DNA of 64,000 bases from Flavobacterium tegetincola DSM 22377 (GCF_000425485.1 NZ_KE384386.1:144097-208096), one strand, 5' to 3'; shown: positions 45,327 through 55,003, counted from the stretch's first letter. Numbers and translations: made by a program. The notes: generated by a model not told the origin, from the sequence alone.

Positions 45327-46355
45327 ATGAAAGCAAATAAAGTAGTCACTTTTGGAGAAATAATGATGCGTTTATCAACAGAACGGCATTTGCGATTTTC
45401 GCAGGCAGAAGCATTTAAAGCAACTTATGGCGGTGGTGAATTTAATGTGGCTGTATCACTTGCAAATTATGGAATCGATGCTGAATTTGTAACGCGTTTA
45501 CCTCAAAATGAACTTGGTATTTCTGCTGTTAAAGAAATGCGGAAACTCAATGTCAAAAATGACAACATTGTATTTGGTGGCGACCGTTTGGGATTGTATT
45601 TTTTAGAAACAGGAACCAGTACTCGAGCAAGTAATGTTATTTATGACCGAGCCAATAGTTCGATGGCAACAATCCAAAAAGGGACTATTGATTGGGAAGA
45701 TGTACTAAAAGATGCTACTTGGTTTCATTGGAGCGGAATTACTGCTGCAATTTCTGAAAGTGCCGCCGACGAATGTTATGAGGCCATTAAAGTGGCACAT
45801 AAATTAGGCTTAACTATTTCTACAGATTTGAATTACCGTTCAAAATTATGGCAATACGGTAAGGAACCTAAAGAGGTAATGCCAAAACTTTTAGAATACA
45901 GCACTATAATTTTAGGCGATATTGACACGGCTTATTTCATGTTAGGTCTGGAAAAAGTAAATCCAAATTATCAAGACAAAAATATTTTACCAAATCATTA
46001 TAATGTGATTTTTAAACATTGTCCAAATTTGACTTTAGCTGTGACAACGTTACGTTACTCAGTAAGTGCTTCATACCAACGAATTGGCGGTGTTTTATAC
46101 AACGGAAGTAAGATTTACCATGCTGATATTCAAGATGTGACTCCTGTTATTGACCGCGTTGGAAGTGGAGACGCTTTCATGGGTGGATTAATATACGGTT
46201 TACTTGAAGAAAATGGAAATGAACAAAGAGCCTTGAATATTGCAGTTGCCGCATGTTGCTTAAAACATACAATTGCAGGAGATTATAATTTAATAACAAT
46301 TGAAGAAATCGAAAAATTACTAAGTGGTGATTTTTCAGGAAAAGTATCAAGATAA
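45327..46355 (+). CDS. kdgK: 2-Dehydro-3-deoxygluconate kinase (PfkB family)
   Basis: This 342-residue PfkB-family kinase phosphorylates KDG to KDPG. Visible motifs are FGEIMMRLS at the start, GGEFNVAVSLANYG (substrate-binding Gly-Gly) and the C-terminal signature DRVGSGDAFMGGLIYGLL with the catalytic Asp. Its last base is the first base of the aldolase start codon, so the two genes are translationally coupled. Length and partner aldolase match KDG kinase well. Confidence 0.94.
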   Translation: MKANKVVTFGEIMMRLSTERHLRFSQAEAFKATYGGGEFNVAVSLANYGIDAEFVTRLPQNELGISAVKEMRKLNVKNDNIVFGGDRLGLYFLETGTSTRASNVIYDRANSSMATIQKGTIDWEDVLKDATWFHWSGITAAISESAADECYEAIKVAHKLGLTISTDLNYRSKLWQYGKEPKEVMPKLLEYSTIILGDIDTAYFMLGLEKVNPNYQDKNILPNHYNVIFKHCPNLTLAVTTLRYSVSASYQRIGGVLYNGSKIYHADIQDVTPVIDRVGSGDAFMGGLIYGLLEENGNEQRALNIAVAACCLKHTIAGDYNLITIEEIEKLLSGDFSGKVSR

Positions 46356-47023
46356 TGGCACAATATACCCGAATTGAAGTAGCACAAAAAATGAAAGAAA
46401 CGGGACTTGTTCCTTTGTTCTATCATTCTGATATCGAAACAAGTAAAAAAATTGTAAAAGCTTGTTATGATGGAGGTGCTCGATTATTAGAATTTACAAC
46501 CAGAGGGGATTTTGCTTTCGAAATATTCTCAGAATTAAATAAATACATCATTGCCGAATTACCCGGAATGATTCTAGGTGTAGGTTCTGTAACTGATGCC
46601 GCAGCTGCTTCGTTTTATATGCAAATGGGTGCCAATTTTATTGTTACACCAGTATTTAGAAAAGACATCGCAGAAGTGTGTAATCGTCGAAAAGTTTTAT
46701 GGTCACCGGGTTGCGGTTCACTCACAGAAATTGCAACAGCAGAAGAAATGGGTTGCGAAATTGTGAAATTATTTCCAGGAGATATTTATGGTCCTGAATT
46801 TGTAAAAGGTGTAAAAGGTCCTCAACCGTGGACTTCAATCATGCCAACTGGTGGTGTAGAACCTACTGAAGAAAGTTTGACAAAATGGTTTAAAGCCGGT
46901 GTAACTTGTGTAGGAATTGGATCAAAATTAATTTTCAAAGACAGCAATGGACAGTTCGATTTTGAAGGAATTAAAAACCTTACCTCCTCTTGCATTCAGA
47001 TCATTAATAAATTAAAAACCTAA
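46355..47023 (+). CDS. eda: KDPG / 4-hydroxy-2-oxoglutarate aldolase
   Basis: This 222-residue class I aldolase splits KDPG to pyruvate and glyceraldehyde-3-phosphate, closing the alginate pathway. The Schiff-base Lys is in EIVKLFPGD, the general base Glu in LLEFTTRG, and phosphate-binding features are at MPTGGVEP and CVGIGSKL. It overlaps kdgK by one base, the normal pairing. The second PL7 gene follows after 57 bp across operator 4. Confidence 0.95.
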   Translation: MAQYTRIEVAQKMKETGLVPLFYHSDIETSKKIVKACYDGGARLLEFTTRGDFAFEIFSELNKYIIAELPGMILGVGSVTDAAAASFYMQMGANFIVTPVFRKDIAEVCNRRKVLWSPGCGSLTEIATAEEMGCEIVKLFPGDIYGPEFVKGVKGPQPWTSIMPTGGVEPTEESLTKWFKAGVTCVGIGSKLIFKDSNGQFDFEGIKNLTSSCIQIINKLKT

Positions 47024-47042
47024 AAAATTTTACTAATTAAAT

Positions 47043-47065
47043 TGGTTAACCAATTTGGATATCCA
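47043..47065. promoter_or_regulatory. Predicted GntR operator 4 (second PL7)
   Basis: The boxes TGGTTAACCA (47043-47052) and TGGATATCCA (47056-47065), both perfect palindromes, have centres 13 bp apart. They lie in the 57-bp gap before the PL7 lipoprotein gene. No clear -7 box is visible here, so promoter placement is uncertain. Confidence 0.68.
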
Positions 47066-47080
47066 ATAAAAATTTGAATT

Positions 47081-48037
47081 ATGAAAAATAAAGAAAGATT
47101 AATTTATACTCAATTGAAGTCTATTTTCATCGCTTTTGCTTTCATAATTAGCAGTTGCACAACATCGGATGATACTAAAACTCAAAATGTAATTATTATT
47201 CCTGAAGAGCCTGTTATGCCTGAAAACCCATCAGGAAACACAAATCCTTTAGCACCTTATGCAAATATAAATTTCGACAATTGGAAATTAACTTTACCCG
47301 TTGATGTAGATAATAATGATAGCCCTGACGAATATTCAGTAGCTCAACTTAGTAGTTTCGGCTATAGAACTTTGACGCCACTCATGCCTTATATGTTCGA
47401 TGACACTTCGGACGAATCGATAGTCTTTTATGCCTTCCCTGCCAATTCTACCGCTAATAGTAGTTATTCTAGAACGGAATTAAGAGAAATGATAAATCCA
47501 ACGGATAGCAAAGTAAATTGGACTTTAAGTCAAGGTGGTACAATTGAAGGAAAATTAAAAATGGTTTCGGTAACACCTGATAATTCCAGTTCAAGTTACG
47601 ATTTTCATAGAGTTATCGTAATGCAGATTCATGGGATTATCAAACAATCGGATATGGCAATTCATAATTTCTCCTCAAATAATGGACTTCCATTATTAAA
47701 AATGTATTGGATTGATGGTCATATTGTTGCTTATAAAAAATCATTGGTCAATTCAAATACTGAAGGTGATGCTTTATTAACAACTTCAAGCAGTGTTTGG
47801 ACGGACGAAAAACATGATTTTGGATATGTTGGTTATGATCCATTCACACTAAAAATAATTGCATCTACTGGTAAATTAGAAGTGATTTTGAATGAAACGA
47901 ATAAACACCTATTTCAGGATGTCAGCTTAACTAAATGGCCTTTCGAAAACTATTTCAAAGCTGGAAATTACCTCATTACAACTGATGCTAATGCCAATGC
48001 AACAGTCAAATATTATAATCTAAACGTAACACATTAA
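47081..48037 (+). CDS. PL7 family alginate lyase, lipoprotein form
   Basis: This 318-residue protein has a lipoprotein signal (lipobox ISSC, Cys26) and a Pro/Asn-rich linker. The PL7 jelly-roll covers about 60-318, with YSRTELREM, VIVMQIHG and YFKAGNYLIT. Compared with the first PL7 gene the third motif loses the Gln after Tyr (YLI instead of YFQ), which may shift substrate binding while keeping the catalytic Tyr. The lipid anchor probably places it on the cell surface. It shares its operator type with the rest of the locus and is followed by a T9SS-exported protein. Confidence 0.92.
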   Translation: MKNKERLIYTQLKSIFIAFAFIISSCTTSDDTKTQNVIIIPEEPVMPENPSGNTNPLAPYANINFDNWKLTLPVDVDNNDSPDEYSVAQLSSFGYRTLTPLMPYMFDDTSDESIVFYAFPANSTANSSYSRTELREMINPTDSKVNWTLSQGGTIEGKLKMVSVTPDNSSSSYDFHRVIVMQIHGIIKQSDMAIHNFSSNNGLPLLKMYWIDGHIVAYKKSLVNSNTEGDALLTTSSSVWTDEKHDFGYVGYDPFTLKIIASTGKLEVILNETNKHLFQDVSLTKWPFENYFKAGNYLITTDANANATVKYYNLNVTH

Positions 48038-48060
48038 ATAACTATAAATTTTTAGAAATC

Positions 48061-49098
48061 ATGAAAACAAAACTACTTTTTCTGTCGTCGCTATTTTTCA
48101 CGGTATGTGGAATGAAAGCACAAGTAACGCTTCCTCATTATGAAGCATTTGATTACGCAATAGGTTCAACTTTAATTACGGCAACTACAAATGCTGGATT
48201 TGGAGGTTGGACGATTCCTTCCTTCCAATCTGCTGGATCTACTTCTGATCCATTATTAGTAGCCTCACCGTCATGGACTTTACCTTCTGCTTTTCCCGTA
48301 GCTGCAGGAAATGCACTTGAATTTGTTGGTGGTGGCGACGACCCAATTTTGGAAATGACGAATCAAGGTGCAACAGGTACAATCTATTCCTCATTTGTAT
48401 TTAGAGTAACAGAACAAGCTGCTGTAACATTAAATAATACAACTCCAAGCTATTTTTTCTCATTTGCTAAAGTAGCAACAAATTTAACTTCGCTAAATTA
48501 TACATCTTGTGTTTACATCGTAAAAACGGGTGACGATACTTTTAAATTAGGTATATCTGAAAACAACAATATCAACAATGTTGTCTACACAACTACGCCA
48601 TTAAGTGTCAATACTGATATAGTTGTGGTTATTTCTTACGACATTGATAATGCAGTTTCTAGTATGTGGATTAATCCTGCAGCAGACGGAGTTCAACCTA
48701 CTACAACTTTTGTAACAGATGAAACAGCTACGTCTACGAGAACTGATTTGTCGATGATACGTCTTAATTTAGATTCAAATGCTAAAACACCAACAATTGT
48801 ATTGGACGAATTGAGAATTGGAAACTCATGGTTAGACGTTGTTCCTTCAACATTAAGTGTAGCTTCTAATACTTTAGAAAAAGTTTCAATTTATCCAAAT
48901 CCAGCAAAGAATACGTTACAAATCAATGCTGGAAATGCTTCAATTAATGCCGTTACAATTACGTCATTAGAAGGAAAACAAGTATTGAAAACAGCCAACA
49001 CGAATCAAGTAGATGTTTCAAGTTTAGCAGCGGGAATTTACCTAGTAAAAGTAAGTGGCGAAAACTTTGAAACAATTAAAAAAATAATTATAGAATAA
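48061..49098 (+). CDS. T9SS-exported protein of unknown function in the alginate locus
   Basis: This 345-residue protein has a signal peptide (1-20, ending MKAQ), a beta-rich middle (about 25-265) and a C-terminal type A sorting domain of the type IX secretion system: VSIYPNPAKNTLQINAG, then VDVSSLAAGIYLVKVSG and the terminal KKIIIE. The middle domain resembles a concanavalin-type or other jelly-roll fold seen next to lyases but carries no catalytic motif I recognise. It lies 23 bp after the PL7 lipoprotein. I infer an extracellular alginate-binding or alginate-processing protein. Confidence 0.88.
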   Translation: MKTKLLFLSSLFFTVCGMKAQVTLPHYEAFDYAIGSTLITATTNAGFGGWTIPSFQSAGSTSDPLLVASPSWTLPSAFPVAAGNALEFVGGGDDPILEMTNQGATGTIYSSFVFRVTEQAAVTLNNTTPSYFFSFAKVATNLTSLNYTSCVYIVKTGDDTFKLGISENNNINNVVYTTTPLSVNTDIVVVISYDIDNAVSSMWINPAADGVQPTTTFVTDETATSTRTDLSMIRLNLDSNAKTPTIVLDELRIGNSWLDVVPSTLSVASNTLEKVSIYPNPAKNTLQINAGNASINAVTITSLEGKQVLKTANTNQVDVSSLAAGIYLVKVSGENFETIKKIIIE

Positions 49099-49124
49099 GT
49101 TAGTTTGGGTTTAGTTGTGTGTGG

Positions 49125-49153
49125 GGATGCTTTTTTTAAAGCATCCTTTTTTT
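49125..49153 (+). terminator. Terminator at the end of the alginate locus
   Basis: A 9-bp stem (GGATGCTTT with AAAGCATCC) is followed by seven Ts on the plus strand, 26 bp after the last stop. Confidence 0.85.
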
Positions 49154-49180
49154 ATTTAAAAGATTTGCACAAAAATTATT

Positions 49181-50083
49181 TTAAATCCTATTTTCACTCA
49201 TGTCCTCATTCTTATTTTGAGCATATTCATAGCCTTGATGCCACCATTCTTTCATTTTAGTTTTATTAAAAATCAAAGCGTTGTCAGTCAACTTTGTCGG
49301 TGTGTAAAACAAATTTAATTTTACATTTTTATTGTTTGCCATTAATTTCCCAATGGCAATATCGTGTTTTTCAACTTGGTCTAAAAGTGTCCCAAATAAA
49401 TCAACCATTAGCGAAAACGGATTTTTGCCAATTACTCGGGGTTCCAATTGTGTTTCGGTTTCTAAAATAACCACATCAACTTCTGTTGCACCGCGATTTA
49501 TAGCTTCCGTAATAGGTACAAGACTGGAAAAACCACCGTCTCCATATTCATAATTTCCTTTTTTCACCAAACTCATAAACGGAATATAATTGCAGGAAAT
49601 CCAGATCCACTCACAAAACTCCTCGTAATCATAATCCCGAATACACTTATATTCCACCTGATTCAAAGTCAAATTAGTCACTGTAACCACAATATCACAA
49701 TTTGAAGCCTTCAACTGATTAAATTCAGACAAAGTAAAATTATGCTTGATGTAACGCAAAAGTCGGCGGCTTTCGCCAAAGGTTCGCTTGCCTTTTACAA
49801 ACTGTTTGATTACGTTAAAGTGGTTAATGGTCACGATATCAACGCCCTCTTTTTCCTTAATTACGAAAGGGGAAACATTAAAAATATTGTCTTTATTTAC
49901 ATTGGTATAAATGTCGTAAATCTTACCAATTTCTCCCAACGCCAAGTGCGGAATCAACAAACTTCCCGTAGAAGTTCCCAATAACAAATCATACTGATTA
50001 CCGCGAACTTCCATCAAATATTGTGCAACACCACCGGCAAAAGCACCTTTACTTCCACCGCCTGAAATGACTAACGCTCTCAT
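49181..50083 (-). CDS. Patatin-like phospholipase
   Basis: This 300-residue Ser-Asp dyad lipase or acyl hydrolase shows the oxyanion loop GGGSKGAFAGG at the N-terminus, the nucleophile elbow LLGTSTGSL (GxSxG) and the catalytic Asp in YGDGGFSSL. No signal peptide is evident, so it is probably cytoplasmic. It overlaps the M1 peptidase stop by 4 bp (ATGA), which points to coupling in an operon with the M1 peptidase and DUF1697 protein. The substrate is unknown. Confidence 0.93.
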   Translation of the reverse strand: MRALVISGGGSKGAFAGGVAQYLMEVRGNQYDLLLGTSTGSLLIPHLALGEIGKIYDIYTNVNKDNIFNVSPFVIKEKEGVDIVTINHFNVIKQFVKGKRTFGESRRLLRYIKHNFTLSEFNQLKASNCDIVVTVTNLTLNQVEYKCIRDYDYEEFCEWIWISCNYIPFMSLVKKGNYEYGDGGFSSLVPITEAINRGATEVDVVILETETQLEPRVIGKNPFSLMVDLFGTLLDQVEKHDIAIGKLMANNKNVKLNLFYTPTKLTDNALIFNKTKMKEWWHQGYEYAQNKNEDMSENRI

Positions 50084-52155
50084 ATTTTTTCAATTATTAA
50101 TCGGTTCAGTTGACTTTTTTCGCGTTCGGGAAGTTGCTCCAGCATATCCTCAAAAAATTTGCGATGGATATCACTTTTCAATAAACCTCGGATATTTTCT
50201 CTTGCAAATTTTACAAATTGCCATTTATGACTGACCAATGCATTTACTAAATATTTCAACGTATTCTGGTCGTTTTTATCTAGAAATAATAATTTCATAA
50301 TCGCATTTTGACGCAAATTACTCTCGTATTTCGGCGTTGCATAATCCAGCAATTCATCGTAATAAGCGGCTTTTTTATCTTGTTCAAAATCTTTAGTTGC
50401 TAAAGCCAAAGTAAGCCATAAAACACGCAAATTTTTATCGTTTAAACCAACCCAATTTCTTGATTTTTCTAGAATCATAAAGCGTTCTTCTGGAAATTCC
50501 GACCAATATTTATTCAATACAATTTCTCGTGTGATGTACGAATTATCGTCTAATAAAGTCAAATAATCATCTTTGAAATTTGCAGGAATCGAATCCATAG
50601 TTTTTGCAATCGCTTGACGTACTTTGAAATCACCGGTTTGCATTGCTAATTTCAACACACTTTCTTTTTCTTGGTAAGAAACCGACTGCAATTGATAAAT
50701 TACCTCTTCTCTTAAAGGAAAAAAAGCGTTCCCTTTCAGCAAGTTCGAATAGGTAAGTTCCTTTTCAATAAAAGGTTTAGCTCTCAATTCTGAAACTTCA
50801 AAATAGGCACGAATAAACGGACTTTTATTCAAAATAGTTAAGACATCTTGGGTTTGAAAAACGGAACTTTCCAACCAATCTTTCTTAAATTTATTCGTGT
50901 CAAAATCGGAAACTTTATTAATTTCGGCTAAAAAATCGTCCGTTTCTACATTCTTGAATTGGTATTTCTGCAAATAACTTTTAACTGCTTTTTGAAAATT
51001 TTCATGACCCACATTTTCACGCAAATAATGTAAAGCCCAAGCTCCTTTTTGATAAAAAGTCAACGAACTCGCCTTTGGATTTAAAATGGGAACCAAATTA
51101 TTTTTTGAAGCGGCAATCAATCGTTCGGCCATTTCATACAATTGCCAATTGAAATAATCTGAACCAAATACTGATTCTTCCGCCAATAAAGCATAATAAG
51201 TTGCAAATCCTTCTTGAAGCCAATGATGTTCTCCTGATTTAGCCGTAACCATATCACCAAACCACTGATGAGCCAATTCATGAGCGTTTACATTCAAATA
51301 ACTTCTGTCGTTAAAACCAATAGAATCCACCACAAAATCTTGTGCAAAAAGCGTCGAAGTCGTATTTTCCATACCCGCATATAAAAAATCTTTCACTGGA
51401 ATTTGTCGATAGACTCTCCAAGGATAAGGAATGCCAATTTCCTTTTCAAAAAAGTCGAATATTTGCTTGCTGTATCGATAAGTTGGTTCAAATTTAAAAA
51501 CATCTTCTGGTTGTAAATATAATTCTATTGGAGTTCCTGAACGAGTACTTAAAGTCTGCTTTTCAAATTGACCAATTGCCATCATAACAAGGTACGAACT
51601 CATAGGATTTTGCATTTCATACTTCCATGTCGTAAGCGAATCTTTTATAGTTTTATTTACCAAAACGCCATTAGAAAGTGCCTCGAAATCAGTTGCAAAA
51701 GAAACTGTAGTATTGAATACGACTTTTTCATTTTCATCGTTAAAACTTGGCAACCAATGACTCGTATTTTTACCTTGTCCTTGCGTCCAAATTTGTTTCC
51801 CATCGCCTTCTCCTACAAAGTAAAGCGTTTGTTTTGGCGTTGCTTGATAATCAAAACTGATGGTGTTTTTCCCTTTTTTATAGCCTTTAAACAGCTGCAA
51901 TTCCTTACCTGAATTTTTAAAATCTACCGTTCTTTTATTGATTTTTACATTCGAGAAATGCATGTTTATAGCATCAATTCTTATGGTGTCAATCGATGAT
52001 TTTACTTCAAATTCGTAAGATATAGTTCCTGTTACAGCTTGTTTTTGAAAATTTAAACTAAGATTGGAGTTTGCAGTTTTAAAATCAACTTTTACATGTT
52101 GTTGTGCCAAAAGCAAACTCGGAAATAATAGCAAAAAAGAGAAATATCGTTTCAT
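50080..52155 (-). CDS. M1 family metallopeptidase
   Basis: This 691-residue exported aminopeptidase has a signal peptide (1-17, ending LLAQ). The zinc motif is HELAHQW followed 18 residues later by Glu in LQEGFATYY (HEXXH-X18-E), and YAGMENTTS is the substrate N-terminus-binding loop of the GxMEN type. A HEAT-like helical C-terminal part starts at about residue 440. It is placed between the DUF1697 gene (36 bp) and patatin (4-bp overlap). It probably works in the periplasm on peptides. Confidence 0.94.
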   Translation of the reverse strand: MKRYFSFLLLFPSLLLAQQHVKVDFKTANSNLSLNFQKQAVTGTISYEFEVKSSIDTIRIDAINMHFSNVKINKRTVDFKNSGKELQLFKGYKKGKNTISFDYQATPKQTLYFVGEGDGKQIWTQGQGKNTSHWLPSFNDENEKVVFNTTVSFATDFEALSNGVLVNKTIKDSLTTWKYEMQNPMSSYLVMMAIGQFEKQTLSTRSGTPIELYLQPEDVFKFEPTYRYSKQIFDFFEKEIGIPYPWRVYRQIPVKDFLYAGMENTTSTLFAQDFVVDSIGFNDRSYLNVNAHELAHQWFGDMVTAKSGEHHWLQEGFATYYALLAEESVFGSDYFNWQLYEMAERLIAASKNNLVPILNPKASSLTFYQKGAWALHYLRENVGHENFQKAVKSYLQKYQFKNVETDDFLAEINKVSDFDTNKFKKDWLESSVFQTQDVLTILNKSPFIRAYFEVSELRAKPFIEKELTYSNLLKGNAFFPLREEVIYQLQSVSYQEKESVLKLAMQTGDFKVRQAIAKTMDSIPANFKDDYLTLLDDNSYITREIVLNKYWSEFPEERFMILEKSRNWVGLNDKNLRVLWLTLALATKDFEQDKKAAYYDELLDYATPKYESNLRQNAIMKLLFLDKNDQNTLKYLVNALVSHKWQFVKFARENIRGLLKSDIHRKFFEDMLEQLPEREKSQLNRLIIEKI

Positions 52156-52191
52156 GATAATTAATAGAAATTAAATGGTTTGAAAGGCTTT

Positions 52192-52737
52192 TTAGCGTTC
52201 TTCATACATTTTTAAGAGTTGCGTCACCGTGTTCCAATTGCGAATGGTTGCTGTTAAATTGAGTTTTTTTTCAATATATTTTTGGTCCAATCTCGTTTTT
52301 CCAGCTCCAACGGCGTATTTAATGAAAATTTTATTGCCATCAATAACCGCTTCGTCAGGTTTAAATTGACTAATTCTCAAATCATTGATACTGTCACTTC
52401 GCAACGTATTTGATAAAAATGCGACGTATAATTTCTTCGTATCAACGTCCTTTTCTTTTAAAAAAGGATTGTTCTTAAAGCAACTTTCCAAATCTTCTTT
52501 ATGGATAACAACGGCCGGGACGTCGTGTCCAAATGCTGCAAAAATTTCTTGCTTGATTTTAAAACCAACCGAAGCGCCATTTTCTTCCTCAGCATCCACA
52601 AACACATTTCCAGATTGAATATACGTCTCAATATTCTGAAAACCTGCTTTTTCCAACATGCTTTTTAAAGCGTCCATTTTCATCATATTGTGACCTGAAA
52701 CATTGATACCACGAAGCAAAGCGAGATGAGTAACCAT
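52192..52737 (-). CDS. DUF1697 domain-containing protein
   Basis: This 181-residue protein matches DUF1697 end to end. It opens HLALLRGINVSGHNMMKMDA, has the repeat-like ETYIQSGNVFVDA, and ends with RNWNTVTQLLKMYEER. The family has two tandem ferredoxin-like folds and no known function. The TATATTTG promoter lies 21 bp upstream of the ATG, and it is the first gene of an operon with the M1 peptidase and patatin. Confidence 0.93.
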   Translation of the reverse strand: MVTHLALLRGINVSGHNMMKMDALKSMLEKAGFQNIETYIQSGNVFVDAEEENGASVGFKIKQEIFAAFGHDVPAVVIHKEDLESCFKNNPFLKEKDVDTKKLYVAFLSNTLRSDSINDLRISQFKPDEAVIDGNKIFIKYAVGAGKTRLDQKYIEKKLNLTATIRNWNTVTQLLKMYEER

Positions 52738-52757
52738 AAAATTATTTTTTAGAATTT

Positions 52758-52765
52758 CAAATATA
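52758..52765 (-). promoter_or_regulatory. -7 box TATATTTG of the DUF1697 operon
   Basis: A perfect TAnnTTTG match on the minus strand 21 bp before the ATG at 52737. Confidence 0.6.
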
Positions 52766-52900
52766 AAGTTTTTAGAAGGTAATCGTGTTTAAAGAAACAT
52801 AAAAGTGTTGTATTCATTCGTTTTTACTAAGACTGATTTTCTAGTTTCCCATTAAAAATCTATCTTCGCTTACTGTAAAACTCCACTAGTTACTGAAAAA

Positions 52901-55003
52901 ATGAGCCAATTGTTACAAACTCCCATCGAATACTTAAAAGGCGTTGGCCCCAATCGGGGTGAATTGTTGCGGAAAGAATTGGGCATTTATAAGTACGGCG
53001 ATTTAGTGCAACTCTTCCCCAACCGCTATATTGACCGAACGCGTTATTATAAGGTGAACGAACTCAATGTTTCCAATGCGGAAGTGCAATTAATTGGTAA
53101 AATCATCAGCTTAAAAACCATTGAGCAAAAAAGAGGCAAGCGATTAGTCGCAACTTTTAAAGACGAAACGGGACAAATGGAACTCGTTTGGTTTCAAGGT
53201 CAGAAATGGGTTAAAGAAAACTTAAAACTCAATACAGAGGTTGTTATTTTCGGAAAATGTTCGGCTTTTAATAATGTGTACAACATGCCGCATCCCGAAA
53301 TTGAATTGTTAGCGGTACACCAACAAAGTTTACGTTCGGCAATGCAACCCGTTTATCCTTCCACGGAAACGCTTTCCAATCGTGGAATCAGCAACAGGAT
53401 GGTGATTAAAATGTTAGAGCAATTATTTTCTGAAAGAGAACTCAATTTCATTGAACCACTCCCCGATTATTTAATCAATGAGTTGAAATTGATTTCGAAA
53501 AATAAAGCCATTTTCAACATTCATTTTCCGAAAAGCAGCGAAGATTTGGCGAAAGCCCAATTCCGATTGAAATTTGAAGAATTGTTTTTCATTCAAATGC
53601 AGCTGATTACTAAAAATCTAATTCACAAACACAAGATAAAAGGACACCAGTTTACAAGTGTAGGAACTTATTTCAATGAATTTTACAGCAATCATCTGCC
53701 GTTTGATTTGACGGGTGCTCAAAAACGAGTGTTGAAAGAAATTCGCAACGACATGGGAAATCCCGCTCAAATGAACCGACTTTTACAAGGTGATGTGGGT
53801 TCAGGAAAGACAATTGTGGCGTTGATGAGTATGCTTTTAGCTTTGGATAATGGTTTTCAAGCCTGCTTGATGGCACCAACGGAAATTTTAGCAAACCAGC
53901 ATTTCATCGGACTTTCAGAATTAGCAATTCCGTTAGGTTTGAATATCAAATTACTAACGGGTTCGGTAAAAATCGCACAACGTCGTATTATTCATGAAGA
54001 ACTTGAAAACGGAACGTTACAGATACTAATTGGAACGCACGCTTTATTGGAAGACAAAGTCAAATTCAAGGATTTAGGTCTGGCGATTATTGACGAACAA
54101 CACCGTTTTGGCGTGGAACAACGTTCTAAACTTTGGAAGAAAAATATAATTCCGCCCCATGTTTTGGTGATGACGGCAACTCCAATACCGCGAACCTTAG
54201 CCATGAGTTTATACGGCGACTTGGATATTTCTGTAATTGACGAATTGCCTCCGGGACGAAAACCCATCCAAACCGAACACCGTTTTGATTCGAACCGATT
54301 GCGAATTTGGAAATTTATCCGTGATGAAATTGCCAAAGGAAGACAAATTTACATCGTATATCCATTGATTCAAGAATCCGAAAAAATGGATTATAAAGAT
54401 TTAATGGACGGTTACGAAGGTATTTCTCGGGACTTTCCTTTACCGGATTATGCAATTTCTATTGTTCACGGAAAAATGAAACCCGCCGAAAAAGAGTCGG
54501 AAATGCAGCGTTTTATTAAAGGAAAAACACAAATTATGGTAGCGACAACGGTAATTGAAGTTGGCGTAAATGTTCCAAACGCAAGTGTAATGATTATTGA
54601 AAGTGCCGAACGTTTTGGACTTTCGCAACTGCACCAACTTCGGGGTCGTGTAGGTCGTGGTGCTGAACAGAGTTATTGTATTTTGATGACTTCGCACAAA
54701 TTATCGGAAGACAGTAAAGTACGAATGGAAACAATGACGCGAACTAACGATGGTTTTGAAATTGCCGAAGTCGACTTAAAACTCCGTGGTCCAGGTGATA
54801 TTATGGGAAAACAACAAAGCGGAATTTTAAACTTAAAAATCGCTGATTTGGTGAAAGACAGAGACATTTTAGAATTGGCACGCCATCATGCATTGAAAAT
54901 ATTGAAAGCAGATGCACCACTCGTTCAACCGGAACATGCAACGTTACGACAAGTATTTATTGAAATTGGAAAAAAACAAAATATCTGGAATTATATAAGT
55001 TAG
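52901..55003 (+). CDS. recG: ATP-dependent DNA helicase RecG
   Basis: RecG remodels stalled replication forks and Holliday junctions. The 700-residue protein has an N-terminal wedge/OB domain (about 1-180, LKGVGPNRGELLRKELGI). Helicase motifs follow: I in GDVGSGKTIVALMSM, II as DEQHRFG, III TATPIPRTLAMSLYG, and VI in QLRGRVGRG, with the C-terminal TRG-like region GDIMGKQQSG. It is full length. The TATCTTCG sequence 33 bp upstream is a one-mismatch -7 box. It stands between unrelated units. Confidence 0.97.
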   Translation: MSQLLQTPIEYLKGVGPNRGELLRKELGIYKYGDLVQLFPNRYIDRTRYYKVNELNVSNAEVQLIGKIISLKTIEQKRGKRLVATFKDETGQMELVWFQGQKWVKENLKLNTEVVIFGKCSAFNNVYNMPHPEIELLAVHQQSLRSAMQPVYPSTETLSNRGISNRMVIKMLEQLFSERELNFIEPLPDYLINELKLISKNKAIFNIHFPKSSEDLAKAQFRLKFEELFFIQMQLITKNLIHKHKIKGHQFTSVGTYFNEFYSNHLPFDLTGAQKRVLKEIRNDMGNPAQMNRLLQGDVGSGKTIVALMSMLLALDNGFQACLMAPTEILANQHFIGLSELAIPLGLNIKLLTGSVKIAQRRIIHEELENGTLQILIGTHALLEDKVKFKDLGLAIIDEQHRFGVEQRSKLWKKNIIPPHVLVMTATPIPRTLAMSLYGDLDISVIDELPPGRKPIQTEHRFDSNRLRIWKFIRDEIAKGRQIYIVYPLIQESEKMDYKDLMDGYEGISRDFPLPDYAISIVHGKMKPAEKESEMQRFIKGKTQIMVATTVIEVGVNVPNASVMIIESAERFGLSQLHQLRGRVGRGAEQSYCILMTSHKLSEDSKVRMETMTRTNDGFEIAEVDLKLRGPGDIMGKQQSGILNLKIADLVKDRDILELARHHALKILKADAPLVQPEHATLRQVFIEIGKKQNIWNYIS

